Below are positions 44,150 to 55,277 of a DNA stretch of 64,000 bases, in pieces. How positions within the stretch are numbered: the first letter of the stretch is position 1; every line of letters begins with the position of its first letter. Position numbers and translations under genes: made by a program. The stretch is from Flexamia atlantica (Eukaryota > Arthropoda > Insecta > Hemiptera > Cicadellidae), in assembly GCA_035578135.1 (NCBI GenBank), contig JAQJVK010000002.1:38708977-38772976 (forward strand). Reading direction: 5' to 3'. Below the pieces are notes generated by a model that saw only the letters and a program-made list of their open reading frames with translations, did not search any database and was not told the origin of the DNA.

Positions 44150-45300
44150 GCATAAGGCAGCAAGGATATATAGAGATTTTAGAGATACAAAGTCCCACAT
44201 GCTTTGAAAATTGGCACACAAGATTCCTTATCAGATATATTCTTAATTCCCTTGGCAGCTTTTTTCTGCAATAAAAAATATCTTTGCACCAGAAGAATGT
44301 CTCCACAAAGTTATTCCATACCTTGAGGGAGAATGGGAGAATGAATTGTAAGCAGTTTATAGCACATCTCAGTTTTTTTATTAAAAAATAACTCAAGCTA
44401 GTTTTTTTTCATAATTGTTCTACATGATTATCCCAGCTTAGCCTACTATTACTGTGAATACCTAATAATTTAACAGGTTTAACATGTTTAGAAACAGAAC
44501 GACTCCTTAATATAAGGAGATATTGAAAGAACCCGCGTGTTTCGCGCGTGCGTGCGTGTTATCGCTTGTTTGATGTACGTAAATGTAAAGCAGCAGGATA
44601 TATAGAGATTTTAGAGATACAAAATTCCACATGCTTTGAAAATTGGTACACAAGATTCCCTATCAGATACATTCTTAATTCCCCTTACACCTTTGCACCA
44701 GAAGAAGGTCCCCACAAAGTTAATCCATACCTCGAGTGAGAATTGGAGAATGAATTGTAAGCAGTTATTAGCACATCTGCAGTTACACGTCGTACTTAAA
44801 AAAATAACTCAAGCAATTTTTTTTGCATAATTTGTTTTTACATGATTATCCCAGCTTAGCCTACTATTAATGTGAATACCGAATAATTTAACAGGTTTAA
44901 GATATTCAGAAACAGATTAATTCAAGTGAAAATACTATACTTTCAGTACCTTAAAGGAGTTCTATTTAAACCATTTCACTGCTATTTCTAAATTCATGTA
45001 TTGATCTCTTACTAAATATTTAGGTCTTTATTTCAATTAAAAAGGGTCGTATCGTCCACATTTCAACAAAAATTCAAGGTACATTAAAAGCAACAATGAC
45101 AAAAAGGAGAGGCCTCAAAACTGATCCCTGCGGAGCCCCGTTTATTTTTTTACCAAACGGACTTATTTTTCGCTTTGACAACCATTTGCTCTCTATATAA
45201 ATAAACTAAATACAATAATAATAACTTAAGCTCCTTTCCCTTCAATTTTTTTATTATAATCTCTTAGCAAATACAACCAAAAGCTTTGGTCTAAAGTTTC
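44150..45300 (-). mobile_element. Decayed LINE with a duplicated 3' RT segment
   Basis: On the minus strand, about 45150-45075 reads NGAPQGSVLRPLLFVIVAFN (RT motif with PQGS). About 44895-44840 reads YLKPVKLFGIHINSRLSWDN and HV, the thumb motif. A ~350 bp segment is present twice in direct orientation (44157-44510 and 44587-44930), each with 'atccca.gcttagcctacta' and 'ctttgcaccagaagaa'. Stops and frame changes throughout. Confidence 0.7.
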
Positions 45301-45787
45301 AAACATAGGTTAAAATAATCAGAGACTGACTATAGTATGATGTTATGCTCGGGTCAGCTGGTATTCTTGGTGTCATAAGATCGCATAAGCTCCGAAATAA
45401 CTTACAAAAAGTCTTGAGTGTTAATTCCTCCTCTCATAGGAATTAACACTCAAGCCAATCATAGGAACTTCAAGACTAATTTAAAAATGTATCTATATTG
45501 GTATGGCCTGTATAAATAAAATTAAGTGTTTGTAAGTTCAAGGTCACTTAAAAAGTTAAGATATGAACCAGGAAAATAGCGACTGACATAGTTACTCAGC
45601 GGGAGTCATGTAAATCTGACCTGATATCGGCATGAGCCTACGCAGCGTCTGGTCCAGTTAGCTCGTTATCATACTAGTGATTGATAAGAGAAAGCTAGTC
45701 TATTTGTGAATCCGTACACCGCGCCGCGCAGTTCGCGAAACTGACAAACAAACTCAAAAACCACGTGCGAAAACAACATTAGACTTG
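45301..45787. other. Intergenic sequence before second foldback
   Basis: No gene recognised. It contains a short inverted repeat around 45410-45460 (GAGTGTTAATTCCTCCTCTC against its near inverse) and a GC-rich stretch at 45715-45775. Part of that stretch (GTTCGCGAAACTGACAAAC) recurs inverted at 52990-53015. Confidence 0.5.
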
Positions 45788-47858
45788 TAGTGGGGAGGCG
45801 CATATAGTAAAATATGTCAAATTACAAAGTTGGCTCACCCCGAAAGCTGACCGGCAACCACCATGCTAGATTTTATTGTACAGTAGTAGAGATGATATTT
45901 TGACCGGTGGTCGCTCTGTATGAGTGGGACTCTCTGTTTTGGACGCCATTTTGGAAAATGGCGGATGTTAATGTTTTATCCTTCGTAGTTTGGTAGCCAG
46001 TCAAGCTAAAAACTTGATCTTGGTATCAAATTATATGTTTTTGAGGTCAAGGAATTCTAAAAAAAAATTAAATTATTCATTTCTCTGTTCAGGACGCCAT
46101 TTTGGAAAATGGCGGATGTTAATGTTTCATCCTCCGTAGTTTGGTAACCAGTCAAGCTAAAAACTTGATCTTGGTATCAAATTATATGTTTTTGAGGTCA
46201 AGGAATTCGAAAAAAGTATTAAATTATTCATTTCTCTGTTCAGGACGCCATTTTGGAAAATGGCGGATGCTATTATTTGATTCTTCGTAGTTAGGAAACC
46301 ACTCGAGCTAAAAACTTGATCTTGGTATCAAATTATATGTTTTTGAGGTCAAGGAATTTGAAAAAATAATAAATTATTTATATCTCTTTTCTGGATTTTG
46401 GAAAATTGCGGGTGTTAATGTCTTAGTCTTCGTAGTTTGGAAACCACTAATCAGCTGTTTTAAATCTTCAAATTGAAGCTGTTATGTTAGTGAGTGTAAT
46501 TATACTTGAAATAAAAACTTAAGTGATATACTTATAATGTGTCGGCCGAACTTGAGATGTGTCTAAAAATGTAGCTTTGTTAGCGGAAGGTATTTCAGGT
46601 TTTCAGGACTTAGATAACCCTCGGCAAATAAATGTTGCTTTTCTTGGTAATATTTGATCCCATGATAAAACTTATACCTCTCTGAATTTGTAATTGAACT
46701 GTCTACATTTTGTATGATAAAATGTTATAGTTTTTTAGGAATTTTCAACTGCCGCCATTTTGAAAATACAAATGTTCTTTAACACAATTTTTAAGAAATT
46801 TTATGCTTGTCCATAACAAAAGCATATAAAAAATATCAAGTTTCGCGATTATATCTCAACTTGGTTTTGAAATTTTAATAATTTCAAAAAATACATATTC
46901 GGATGGACATAAAATAGCACAAGATACGCTCGCATGGCCAAATTTTGAGCCTTAAAATATTTCTACAATGCTTGGCAAGTTTCTATCTGGTAACCAGAAA
47001 CCTAATAATTTTATACTATCTTCCTCAATGTATTGGTTGTTCCGAATGCTAGATATTGGTTAGGCGCATTCAGAAAAATGAGATTAAATACATCTAGCCA
47101 CTTTGAAAAATAGAAAATGGATCGTATTACGAATAAATTAACAATTTTTAGTTCCTTGACCTCAATAACCTATTATTCGACACCAAGATCAAGGTTTTAG
47201 CTTGAGTGGTTTCCAAACTACAAAGACTAAAACGTTAATGTCCGCCATTTTCCAAAATGGCGTCCAGAAAAGAGATATGAATAATTTATTATTTTTTACA
47301 AATTCCCTGACCTTAAAACCATATTATTCGATACCAAGATCAGGTTTTTAGCTTGAGTGGTTTCCTAACTATGAAGACTAAAACAGTAGCATCCGCCATT
47401 TTCCAAAATGGCGTCCATAAAAGAGAAATTAATATTTTAAAATTTTTTCGAATTCCTTGACCTCAAAAACATATAATTTGATACCAAGATCAAGTTTTTA
47501 GCTCGAGTGGTTTCCTAACTACGAAGAATCAAACAATAGCATCCGCCATTTTCCAAAATGGCGTCCAGAAAAGAGAAATGAATAATTTAATATTTTTTTC
47601 GAATTCCTTGACCTCAAAAACATAATTTGATACCAAGATCAAGTTTTTAGCTTGACTGGTCACCAAACTACGAAGGATAAAACAATAACATCCGCCATTT
47701 TCCAAAATGGCGTCCAAAACAGAGAGTCCCACTCATACAGAGCGACCACCGGTCAAAATGTCATCTCTACTACTGTACAATAAAATCTAGCATGGTGGTT
47801 GCCGGTCAGCTTTTGGGGTAAGCCAACTTTGTAATTTTGGCCATCCGCCTCCCCACTA
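45788..47858. mobile_element. 2.1 kb foldback element with 151 bp subrepeats
   Basis: The ends are TAGTGGGGAGGCG and its inverse. TTG flanks both sides, a possible 3 bp target duplication. The left arm has three intact 151 bp units plus one degenerate unit (GGACGCCATTTTGGAAAATG at 45941, 46092 and 46243; degenerate near 46390). The right arm mirrors these with four units (about 47240-47720). Every intact unit carries GCCATTTTGGAAAATGGC, an inverted repeat with a GG loop, and 'aacttgatcttggtatcaaat'. The spacer (about 46500-47150) is AT-rich and without genes. No transposase. Confidence 0.85.
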
Positions 47859-50751
47859 TTGTAAGTTTTGAAACACTAGAACAAAAGGCTTAGCCTGTTG
47901 TAATTTTATATTTAAACACGTAACAGAAGTTTGTTGTATAGTTGTAAAAATGTGTGGAAATAAAAACTAACAAATCGTTTGGAAAGTAGTTTGTAACAAT
48001 TGAATTTGCGAAATAAAATACTAAAGAACGGGAAAAGTTAGGGTGCCATCCCCAAATGTCTGACGCATGGTCTGCTATCACGTGGCTAGTTGAAATGGGA
48101 AGGCGAAACACCCTGATTAAATCAAATAGCATTTTTCAACTTTATTATCTTAACTAGCTGAAGCCGGCAGCTAGGTTCTCATGACTTTGACTATTTTCCA
48201 AAGATCACCTGTTCAATCAAGTAAAATGTATTTTATAAAAATAACATAAGTTCAACTGACTCCAATTAATTAATATGTGTATACATAAGAATAAAATGGC
48301 AACTTTGGAAGCCAATGGGGCGAAATACTAGTGGAGTTCCAAAATAATGATTGGACCATGTCCATCCACGGTACATTAGCTCTATTCCTGCAAAATTTCA
48401 GCTCAATCGGTTCTTCAGTTTTCACGAGATGGAACTTCAAACGTACGCAAAACCATCCATACTTTCCCATAGAGAGTATGACTAGACGAGATTAGTCGGT
48501 TGCAGCTTTACTTGCAAACACTGCTGTGATTTGCCTGTAAACTGTTTGAAAGCATGCGTGATCATAATGTTCAGTTGTTAGCAAAGTAAACTGAGTTTGG
48601 TAAAATGTCGATGGATCTTACAAAAAACATCTACCATAAGAACGAACACGGAATGCTGAAAACAGTGGGGTTACTGTTCCGAAACTTTAGCCCTTTACTG
48701 TACTTTTGATAATATTTTTTGGAATTTTTTAGCCATTTTGGCAAATCTATGTATAAATAAATACGTTTAATTTGACATGCGTCCAGAAGTTATCGCATTA
48801 TGACTCAATCCGTTAAGAAAACAACATACAATTAAATATAAAATATAAACTTCATAGAATTTAGTCTTTGGTTAAAGATTTCATACTCACTGTTTTCGCC
48901 TCACCGTCATCCGTTTTAATAATCTATATATCTCAAATAAAAGCCAGCAGTTTACCGATTCATTTAAGACTCAAACGATGATTATGTTTAGAGCTTGAAG
49001 ATTAATTTAGAGCTTGAGTTTTAAATCCTCTCCAAAATAATCGAAAACCTTAAAAATCGCTCGAAACACTCGTATAAGAACTATAAAGATAAGAATCTTT
49101 GTATGGGTATGTCTTGAGCATGAATAAAGGTTTTCAAAAACGGATTTCGACATTGTAATCGTCGTGAAAATCTAGTTCATAATGTAAGTTGCCGCACTGT
49201 ACAATTTGAAAAAAAATACCAGTAGTGAGGTAGGTTAGTATGAAAATATTAGGTTTCTGGCTACCACTATGAAACTTTGCATAATCAGTAATCAAGCATT
49301 TTGGAACTAAATTCAGCCCAGACCCCAAAAATTAGACATCTAATTTTCAAAATGGCGGCTAAAAATTGTTGTAAGAGGACAAAATTTAACTATTTAGATC
49401 ATGGGCCGCCAATATGAAACCTTCCCCCCGTGGGAATTTTCGACACACGTATTTTTTTGTTGCTACTGACATGTACTTTAAGGTTTTGCTTGTTTGCGAC
49501 GTTTAAATTACAGCATAACCCAGAAAAACAAAAAATATCATTGATAAATCGTTGAAAAAAATAACATGGGATCTTATTGAAAAAAGTCACATGACTGCAT
49601 TTCTGACATGCATTTTTTGAGATATTGACTCGGGACCAACGCCTATCATTGTTGGGTGGCCAATCCTTTATTTTGACAGGATAAAAATTTTCGGCCGCCA
49701 TCTTGGATCCGCCATATTGGATATCAATTATTTTTTGTAATGTAAAGATGGTGTTGTGGCACATCATTATGAACTAGATTTTTACGCTGATTACAATGCT
49801 GAAATCCGTTTTTGAAAATATGCATTCGTTAAAAAGATATGCACTAATAAAATTTTATCCCTATACATTTCTTATGAACGTTTCGTATTTTCAATATTTT
49901 TTGGATTATTTTTCTTCTATCTCTCATTATAATAAAGATATGTAGTTCGTTTTAGTCTTAAAATACTCAGTGAAATACCGGATTTAATTTGTGATATTAA
50001 TCATCAACATCGGACAAGTAACAGATGAGCTATAAGGCTCAATTTAACCTAAAAATCAATTTTTTGGGAACTTTTTTCTAATTAAGTATTTTTATTTCTG
50101 GTTCAGTCAAACATCACCAATGGCATTTATATCCTATATCTTTAATGATTTTAACACATAGCATTTTGAAACCAGGTACTTCCGGTGGTCAAAGTTTGGT
50201 TAATTTGTAGTAGGCCTAAGCCTATGTTGTTGCACTTTAAGTATGTTGTTCGTGGTGGTTTTTTAGATGGCATAATCATAATAATATCTCTCCACGATGA
50301 GTAAAGCTTTTACATTAAAAAAAATCTTTTAGAGAACCCGTGGGTTCTGCAGTTGAATGTTAATGCAAAAAAGTTACCTCCTCAAAGCTGCTTTAAAATA
50401 ATAATGAAAACATATTTAAATCGGTCCGTTGGGATCTGAGAGTCAACAGAGTTAATTATACGACGGTTGGCCACGGATTTTGAAGTGGCTCCTTATTTGA
50501 AAATTTACCTTTCTGTATAAACTATAATCACTAAAACTAAAAAAATGAAAATAAGCATAAAACAATAAGTCCCATACTCCAATCAAAAAGTGCAGTTTAT
50601 TTTTGTGTACCCAGTGTACAATGACATTTCTTATTATTGCAAATTTTTATAACCAAACCAAATAAAAATTATAAAATGAAAATGTTTTCTTTGATTTAAA
50701 ATAGGGATTTGTCCTCTAGCATTGACTACATAGTCGATGCTTCCAGTTAAC
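47859..50751. other. Repeat-rich region without gene
   Basis: No protein-coding gene was recognised. A terminal-inverted-repeat element lies at 49131-49818. The segment 48270-48480 has the look of a dispersed repeat but has no second copy in this window. Confidence 0.5.
49131..49818. mobile_element. MITE-like element with ~60 bp inverted ends
   Basis: The left end TTTTCAAAAACGGATTTC, then 'cattgtaatc' and 'aaatctagttcataatg', is mirrored at the right end (about 49755-49818) with few differences. The interior has two GC-richer blocks with 'aaaatggcggct' and 'ggccgccatcttgga'. No transposase. Confidence 0.65.
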
Positions 50752-51052
50752 TAACAGCTGGAACGCTGTAGCTGACTTCGTTCTGTCACACTGCGCCAGA
50801 AGGCCAGAAGAGGAGAGGGGTGTCTGGAGTGACTCCAGAATCAAGGACAGCAAGAAGTTGATTCATTGACCGGAGAATCCCGAAAGGGACAGAGGCCACG
50901 CATTGGGATGTCGCAATGAGCACATGAGCTCGGGTCGATCGCAATGGCTGTGGTGACGGCACGGGAGGTTTTTTAGCAGGTGTGCCCGGGGGAGGCACTC
51001 AGGCGCCTACCCTGGAGCCTCGACATATCCCCTAGCTATCGGATATCAGTAA

Positions 51053-51698
51053 GGGTAAACGCGCACTAGACCGACCACGACCACGACAATTGCCCTGACA
51101 GGTCGTGGTCGTTGCACCTTGCGGCCAAAGAAGGTCCCGACCACGACAACGAGAAGGGATGAATGCCAAGTAGCATTCAGTACAAGATGGACGTTGAAGA
51201 GTTAGCTATTGTGCATTTGTATCGTGGGTATGTTAAACAAAGGAGAAAGCGATACTGGGTGCATCCGATGTTGATTGTCAGGTCTACTAAAGGGCAGTTT
51301 GTATCATTTTACGGAGAATTGCGTCAGTATGAAGAAAGGTTTTTCAACCACACAAGAATGTCGGTCAAAAGCTTTGATGGGTTACACGGAAAAGTTGCAG
51401 GTATCATCAGTGGTGAAGATACTTTAATGAGGCAATGTATACGAACGAAAAACGTGTTCACTGTTCGCTTGTCTACTCATTACTGGCCGGTTCGGAGTGC
51501 AAGTCGGAGACAGTTACAATGATTGTTATTTTTGGCTTCAAATATCGGTGAGTCGGGCCCGACCAAAACACAGAGCTCTGGTCGTCCGTCCAGGATCTGA
51601 CCACCGCACGCGTCGCTCAGTACGCGCTGTCCCACTTACTTCCATTATAAAACTGACCGCATGCGACAGGTCGTGGTCGGTCTAGCGCGCGTTTGCCC
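51053..51698 (+). mobile_element. PIF/Harbinger element fragment
   Basis: The inverted ends are GGGTAAACGCGCACTAGACC and the inverse of GGGCAAACGCGCGCTAGACC; both continue GACCACGACC. It encloses a transposase N-terminal fragment. Total 646 bp, so most of the transposase is deleted. PIF/Harbinger elements make 3 bp (TWA) target duplications; TAA precedes the left end but the right side reads TAT, so the duplication is imperfect. Confidence 0.75.
51180..51550 (+). pseudogene. Harbinger transposase N-terminal fragment
   Basis: KRRKRYW-type start (RRKRYWVHPMLIVRSTKGQF), then ELRQYEERFFNHTRMSVKSF and DTLMRQCI match the N-terminal region of HARBI1/PIF transposases (normally RRFWVHP, FFxYFRMS, DTNMR). 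Then the frame shifts near 51500, and the next motif appears as VGDSYNDCYFWLQISVS (usually TGDSY..L...FRIG.ST). The DDE catalytic part is absent. Confidence 0.75.
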
Positions 51699-52229
51699 TA
51701 TTAGACGCTGCATACCCTGGATAAGCCTGAATACCCTGTTCGTCGCTTGTGCTCACTGAGGTACAAGGCGTAGAGGTCCCCCATTCCATATGCGGGTCAT
51801 GGGCTATCAATTCCTCCTTTCAGCTTGGAGGGAAAAACTAACAACGTGATCACGGAACAATGTTAGACGTACAGCGACGGAAAACTATTTTGACTATTCG
51901 AATTTCAACTAAAATAAACTCTCTTGAAGAGAACATAAGTTTAACACGTGCAACAAAATCAATTCTTATTTAATACGCTTGGAGTTATTTTTGTAAGTCT
52001 CCTACAGTTGTAGACTGATTTCAATTATTTTAGTGTAATTGGAAACAGCTCGATGTTTTGTAGGAAACAAAATTTGATGAAAATTCACGATTATCAGTAG
52101 TTTTAGCGAATTTCCCCTATAGGGAAGAAGCTGTTACCGTAGTACTCATGGTAAGACCTAAGCCCGAAACCATGATAACTTTTCGTTTTGGGGTCCCCAG
52201 AAGCAAAAAACACTATTCGTTCATTTTCA

Positions 52230-52290
52230 TAAATATATATATATATCTATATATATAGATATATATATATCTATATATATATATATCTAT
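52230..52290. repeat. TA-rich microsatellite
   Basis: TATATATATC and GATATATATA units alternate and make a self-complementary stretch. It sits at the outer edge of the next foldback-related arm. Confidence 0.85.
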
Positions 52291-52892
52291 GTGTCTTTAA
52301 GCACGATAACTCACGTAAAAATTGTCCAATCTTAATGAAATTTGGCATGGATGTGTAAAGTAGTAATTATTCGGACGAGTTCGTAATCCAGCCCAATCCG
52401 ACTACCGGAAGGGGGGGTAAAGGGGGGTAAACCCCCCCAAAAATGGGTTTTTTGAGTTTTTTACATAGAAAAATAAAAATAATCCAATTTTTGTTGGCAC
52501 CATTGAATTCAGCTCAAAAAAATAAACAATTTAGTATTTTGAATCACTGCTCTATGTCCATTGGTTACCGAGATATTGAAAGTGGTAAACACAGTACGTT
52601 GTCCCAATGTTAACCTTATGGGAAATAAGTAAAATTCTATATCTCGCTTATTTCTCAACATATCTTGATAAAACTTGGTAAGTGGTTTCTTCTAGTTCAG
52701 TTCTACTAAATATTGAATTAAAACCACCCAGTTTTAATATACCCGTAGCAGCAAACCTGCATACTCATTCCCCATGTTATTCTTATGGAGCTTTCAAAAA
52801 CCTGTAAAATCTCGCTATGTTGGATTGAAATATGTTGTTTTGTACTGGAAATTCGCTGAGTATGCAGGTCTGCTGCAACGGCGGTATTTTTA
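52290..52892. repeat. Solo arm related to the 17293-20775 foldback
   Basis: Follows the left arm of that element from 'aatcttaatgaaatttggca' through 'ggtaaacccccccaaaaatggg', 'tatgtccattggttaccga' and 'taaccttatgggaaataa' to TATGCAGGTCTGCTGCAACG near 52880. It lacks the outer TTACGTCATAAGG units. Confidence 0.8.
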
Positions 52893-53287
52893 ATTAAAAT
52901 ATTTAATATATTATTTTTTTATCTTTTGTGATATTGCTGTTATTTAGAAACTTACAAGTCTATTGTTGATTCCGCTCGAGGTTTTGAGTTTGTCAGTTTC
53001 GCGAACTGTGCAATGGAGTGGTCGCTGAAATTGCGCGTGTTTGTATCAGGTGTAAAATTATTACAGCTATTACAACTATTCGTAGAAAAAAACTGTGTTG
53101 TTTATAGACAAAATTCGGTCATATTCAATTAAATAGCTAAACCAATTGGTAACTAACCAAAAACCAGTCCCAGTTGGCCAACCAGCTAACCAGTTGGCTA
53201 ATGAAATGAAATGAAATGAAAATCGCTTTATTTCCCAATAATTATTTGTTACAAGTTTACAATTGCTTGAAAAAGTTATAGACAAAT

Positions 53288-54850
53288 GAAGGGTTGAGTG
53301 GATGAAGGGGGTAAGTAACATTTTTGTAAAAATTGAGTTAGATGCATGGATGAAGGGTGTAAGTGATGCTCTATTTAGTACACTGGGTCCCATAGTCCAA
53401 AGTATAATAACAGCTGAGTTATTTTCTTAAGTTAGGGGTTAAGTGCAGGAAATGCACGCAAATGGAGTGTATGAAGGTGGTAAGTGCTTCACTTGCCCCC
53501 TTCATCCACTTACAGTTTCACTTACCCCCTTCATCCATAATGCTTTGCGCACTGGCCTGCTCAGGACAAAACAAGAACTTTTTGATAATACTACTCTATC
53601 AGTACATGGTGTCCAAAAAAATGTTCAAAATAATTGACCACAAATTCCCCGAAGTGGGCCATAGCTATTTAGATTCGGATCGTAATTTTGGTCGTATCGA
53701 GAAAGAACTCAGAAAAAATGAAAATGTGTACGTACTGGAACAGTACAGAGAGATTATTTCTAAATCAGGCAAGAAAAACTTTTTTGTGGACATGTCATCT
53801 CATTTTCGAGATTTTGAAAATTTTGCGGAAAAACTGGATTTAAAACATAATAAAAAGGATCGAAAATGTCAGATTCCGAGATGGAGTAAAATGGATCAGG
53901 GTGGACGAGTATGGAAGTTACCTTTTCAAGGAGACGTATGACGAGTACACACCATTTAGGAAGGTTTCCCTGCTAAAGCAGGATAAAAAGGACACAAACT
54001 CTAAGAGTAAAAAAAAAGGTACCTCAAAAGATGACTACAAGTTCTTCAAAGACTGTGTGTATTAAAAGGAAGGAAAAACCATACGGAAATGTGACCAAAG
54101 AGAAGATTAACAATCTGAAAGCCCAACTAAAGTATGTTAAAGAAGAACATCGATGGTTTTATGAGAAAGTTATGCAAGAACAAGAGGGAAAATACAAGGA
54201 GAATGAAGTTGAGAAAGAAAATGAGGAAAGAGAGTTAACAAGAAAGAGTGAAAAATTAAACATGAAAAAGAAGTATGTCTTAGTAAATATTGCAGAGATA
54301 AGATTGATAAGTATCTAATAAAAGACTGTTATTACTTACGAATTCTTAAAACATTAGTATTAATAATATTGTGGTATTTGTTTTGCTTAACTGACTTTTA
54401 GTTACCATTTTCTTTACAAATTACAAGACAACACATAAAGTCTATGATAAAGACTTTTAGTAAGTTTACTTGTTACATTCCAGTTTATTTTGGTGCAATA
54501 ACCTTATTTACATGTATTTAGTATGGTAAGATGTTAAAATAAAGTATTGTTTTTTTATAAAAATTTTTTTTATTTTTTTACATCACTTAACTCCTTCTTC
54601 CACTCCGAAGCATTGTTTCTTTCAGTGGATAAAGGAGGTAAGTAGTAAACAAGTTGAAAATTTAATAGTAAGGAACATTTCAATTTGTATCAAGTGTTGT
54701 CCAAAAAATCTTACTTCTCTGTCCCTCCTAATGCCGTTTTAAGAACTAAATTAAATAAAAAAAGAAATTAGTTATAACCTAAAAACTTTAGGTCCATTTA
54801 TCTCAAAAGTCACAAAATGTTACTTACCCCCTTCATCCACTCAACCCTTC
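53288..54850 (+). mobile_element. TIR transposon with decayed transposase-like gene
   Basis: Perfect 37 bp inverted ends start GAAGGGTTGAGTGGATGAAG and continue GGGGTAAGTAACATTTT. AAAT flanks both sides (53284-53287 and 54851-54854), a possible 4 bp target duplication. The ends are followed inside by repeated subterminal motifs 'ggatgaagg.gGTAAGT' and their inverse 'ACTTAc..ccttcatcca' (for example 53341-53365, 53470-53485, 53495-53540, 54625-54640). These look like transposase binding sites. The interior carries the gene remnant at 53600-54320. Inserted in the LINE 3' UTR. Confidence 0.8.
53600..54320 (+). pseudogene. DUF7869-like transposon protein, C-terminal part
   Basis: Three pieces in two frames. 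First, KIIDHKFPEVGHSYLDSDRN then FGRIEKELRK, NVYVLEQYREII and NFFVDMSSHFRDFENFAEKL. Second, after a 1-base shift near 53900, ETYDEYTPFRKVSLLKQDKK. Third, 54031-54318, YGNVTKEKINNLKAQLKYVK with EEHRWFYEKV and a charged coiled-coil-like end. From memory, the GHSYLDSDRxFGxIEK block and the 'KEKxxxLxxLLKYIxxxHxxFY' end resemble the C-terminal part of large insect proteins with DUF7869, thought to be transposon-derived. I could not verify this. Catalytic regions are not present. Confidence 0.55.
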
Positions 54851-55277
54851 AAATATAAAATTATCTAACAGTATGCTATCATAAAAATCTACATTTTAGA
54901 ATGTTTTTACATATTGTTGACAAAATATTGCCAAGGGAAATGGCCTGCATGGGCAAAGAGCCTGTGCGCAGACCAGAGTACCTATCCAACTGACCATGGC
55001 TGTAAATTAATCTTTATTAAAAAAAATAAATCTGAAAATGCAATAGGAAAAGTTTTAACTAAATAATTAATACTTTCAATACTGATTGTGATTAGCGGTT
55101 GACTTTTGTACAATAACGCTCTCAATGTCGAAACGCGAAATATTAAGTGTTGTAAAAATAACGATCTAAACTATTGGAAATAGTGCAGGACTAATCGTGG
55201 TGTTTAGGGTGGGAGGGGGCGGTCTGTCGGACTGTCTGGGTCGGTCGTCAAGTCGTCGTCGGTGCAAGGTTCAAGGG

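Larger units (their letters stand above)
50752..51840 (+). mobile_element. R1-like LINE 3' tail interrupted by a Harbinger element
   Basis: 50752-51050 and 51700-51840 together match the 3' tail of the LINE at 22845-23305: ACAGCTGGAACGC, 'cccgaaagggacagaggccac', 'gggatgtcgcaatgagca', 'ctcgggtcgatcgcaatg', then 'cgtcgcttgtgctcactga'. The two halves are separated by the 51053-51698 element. 5'-truncated, no RT retained. Confidence 0.75.

Noticed and set aside
49399..49767. 122-codon minus-strand frame
   Set aside because: It spans the interior of the MITE-like element. Composition is non-coding and there is no domain.
52230..52290. CRISPR-like or origin-like repeat
   Set aside because: A simple TA microsatellite in a eukaryotic genome; no spacers and no conserved repeat.
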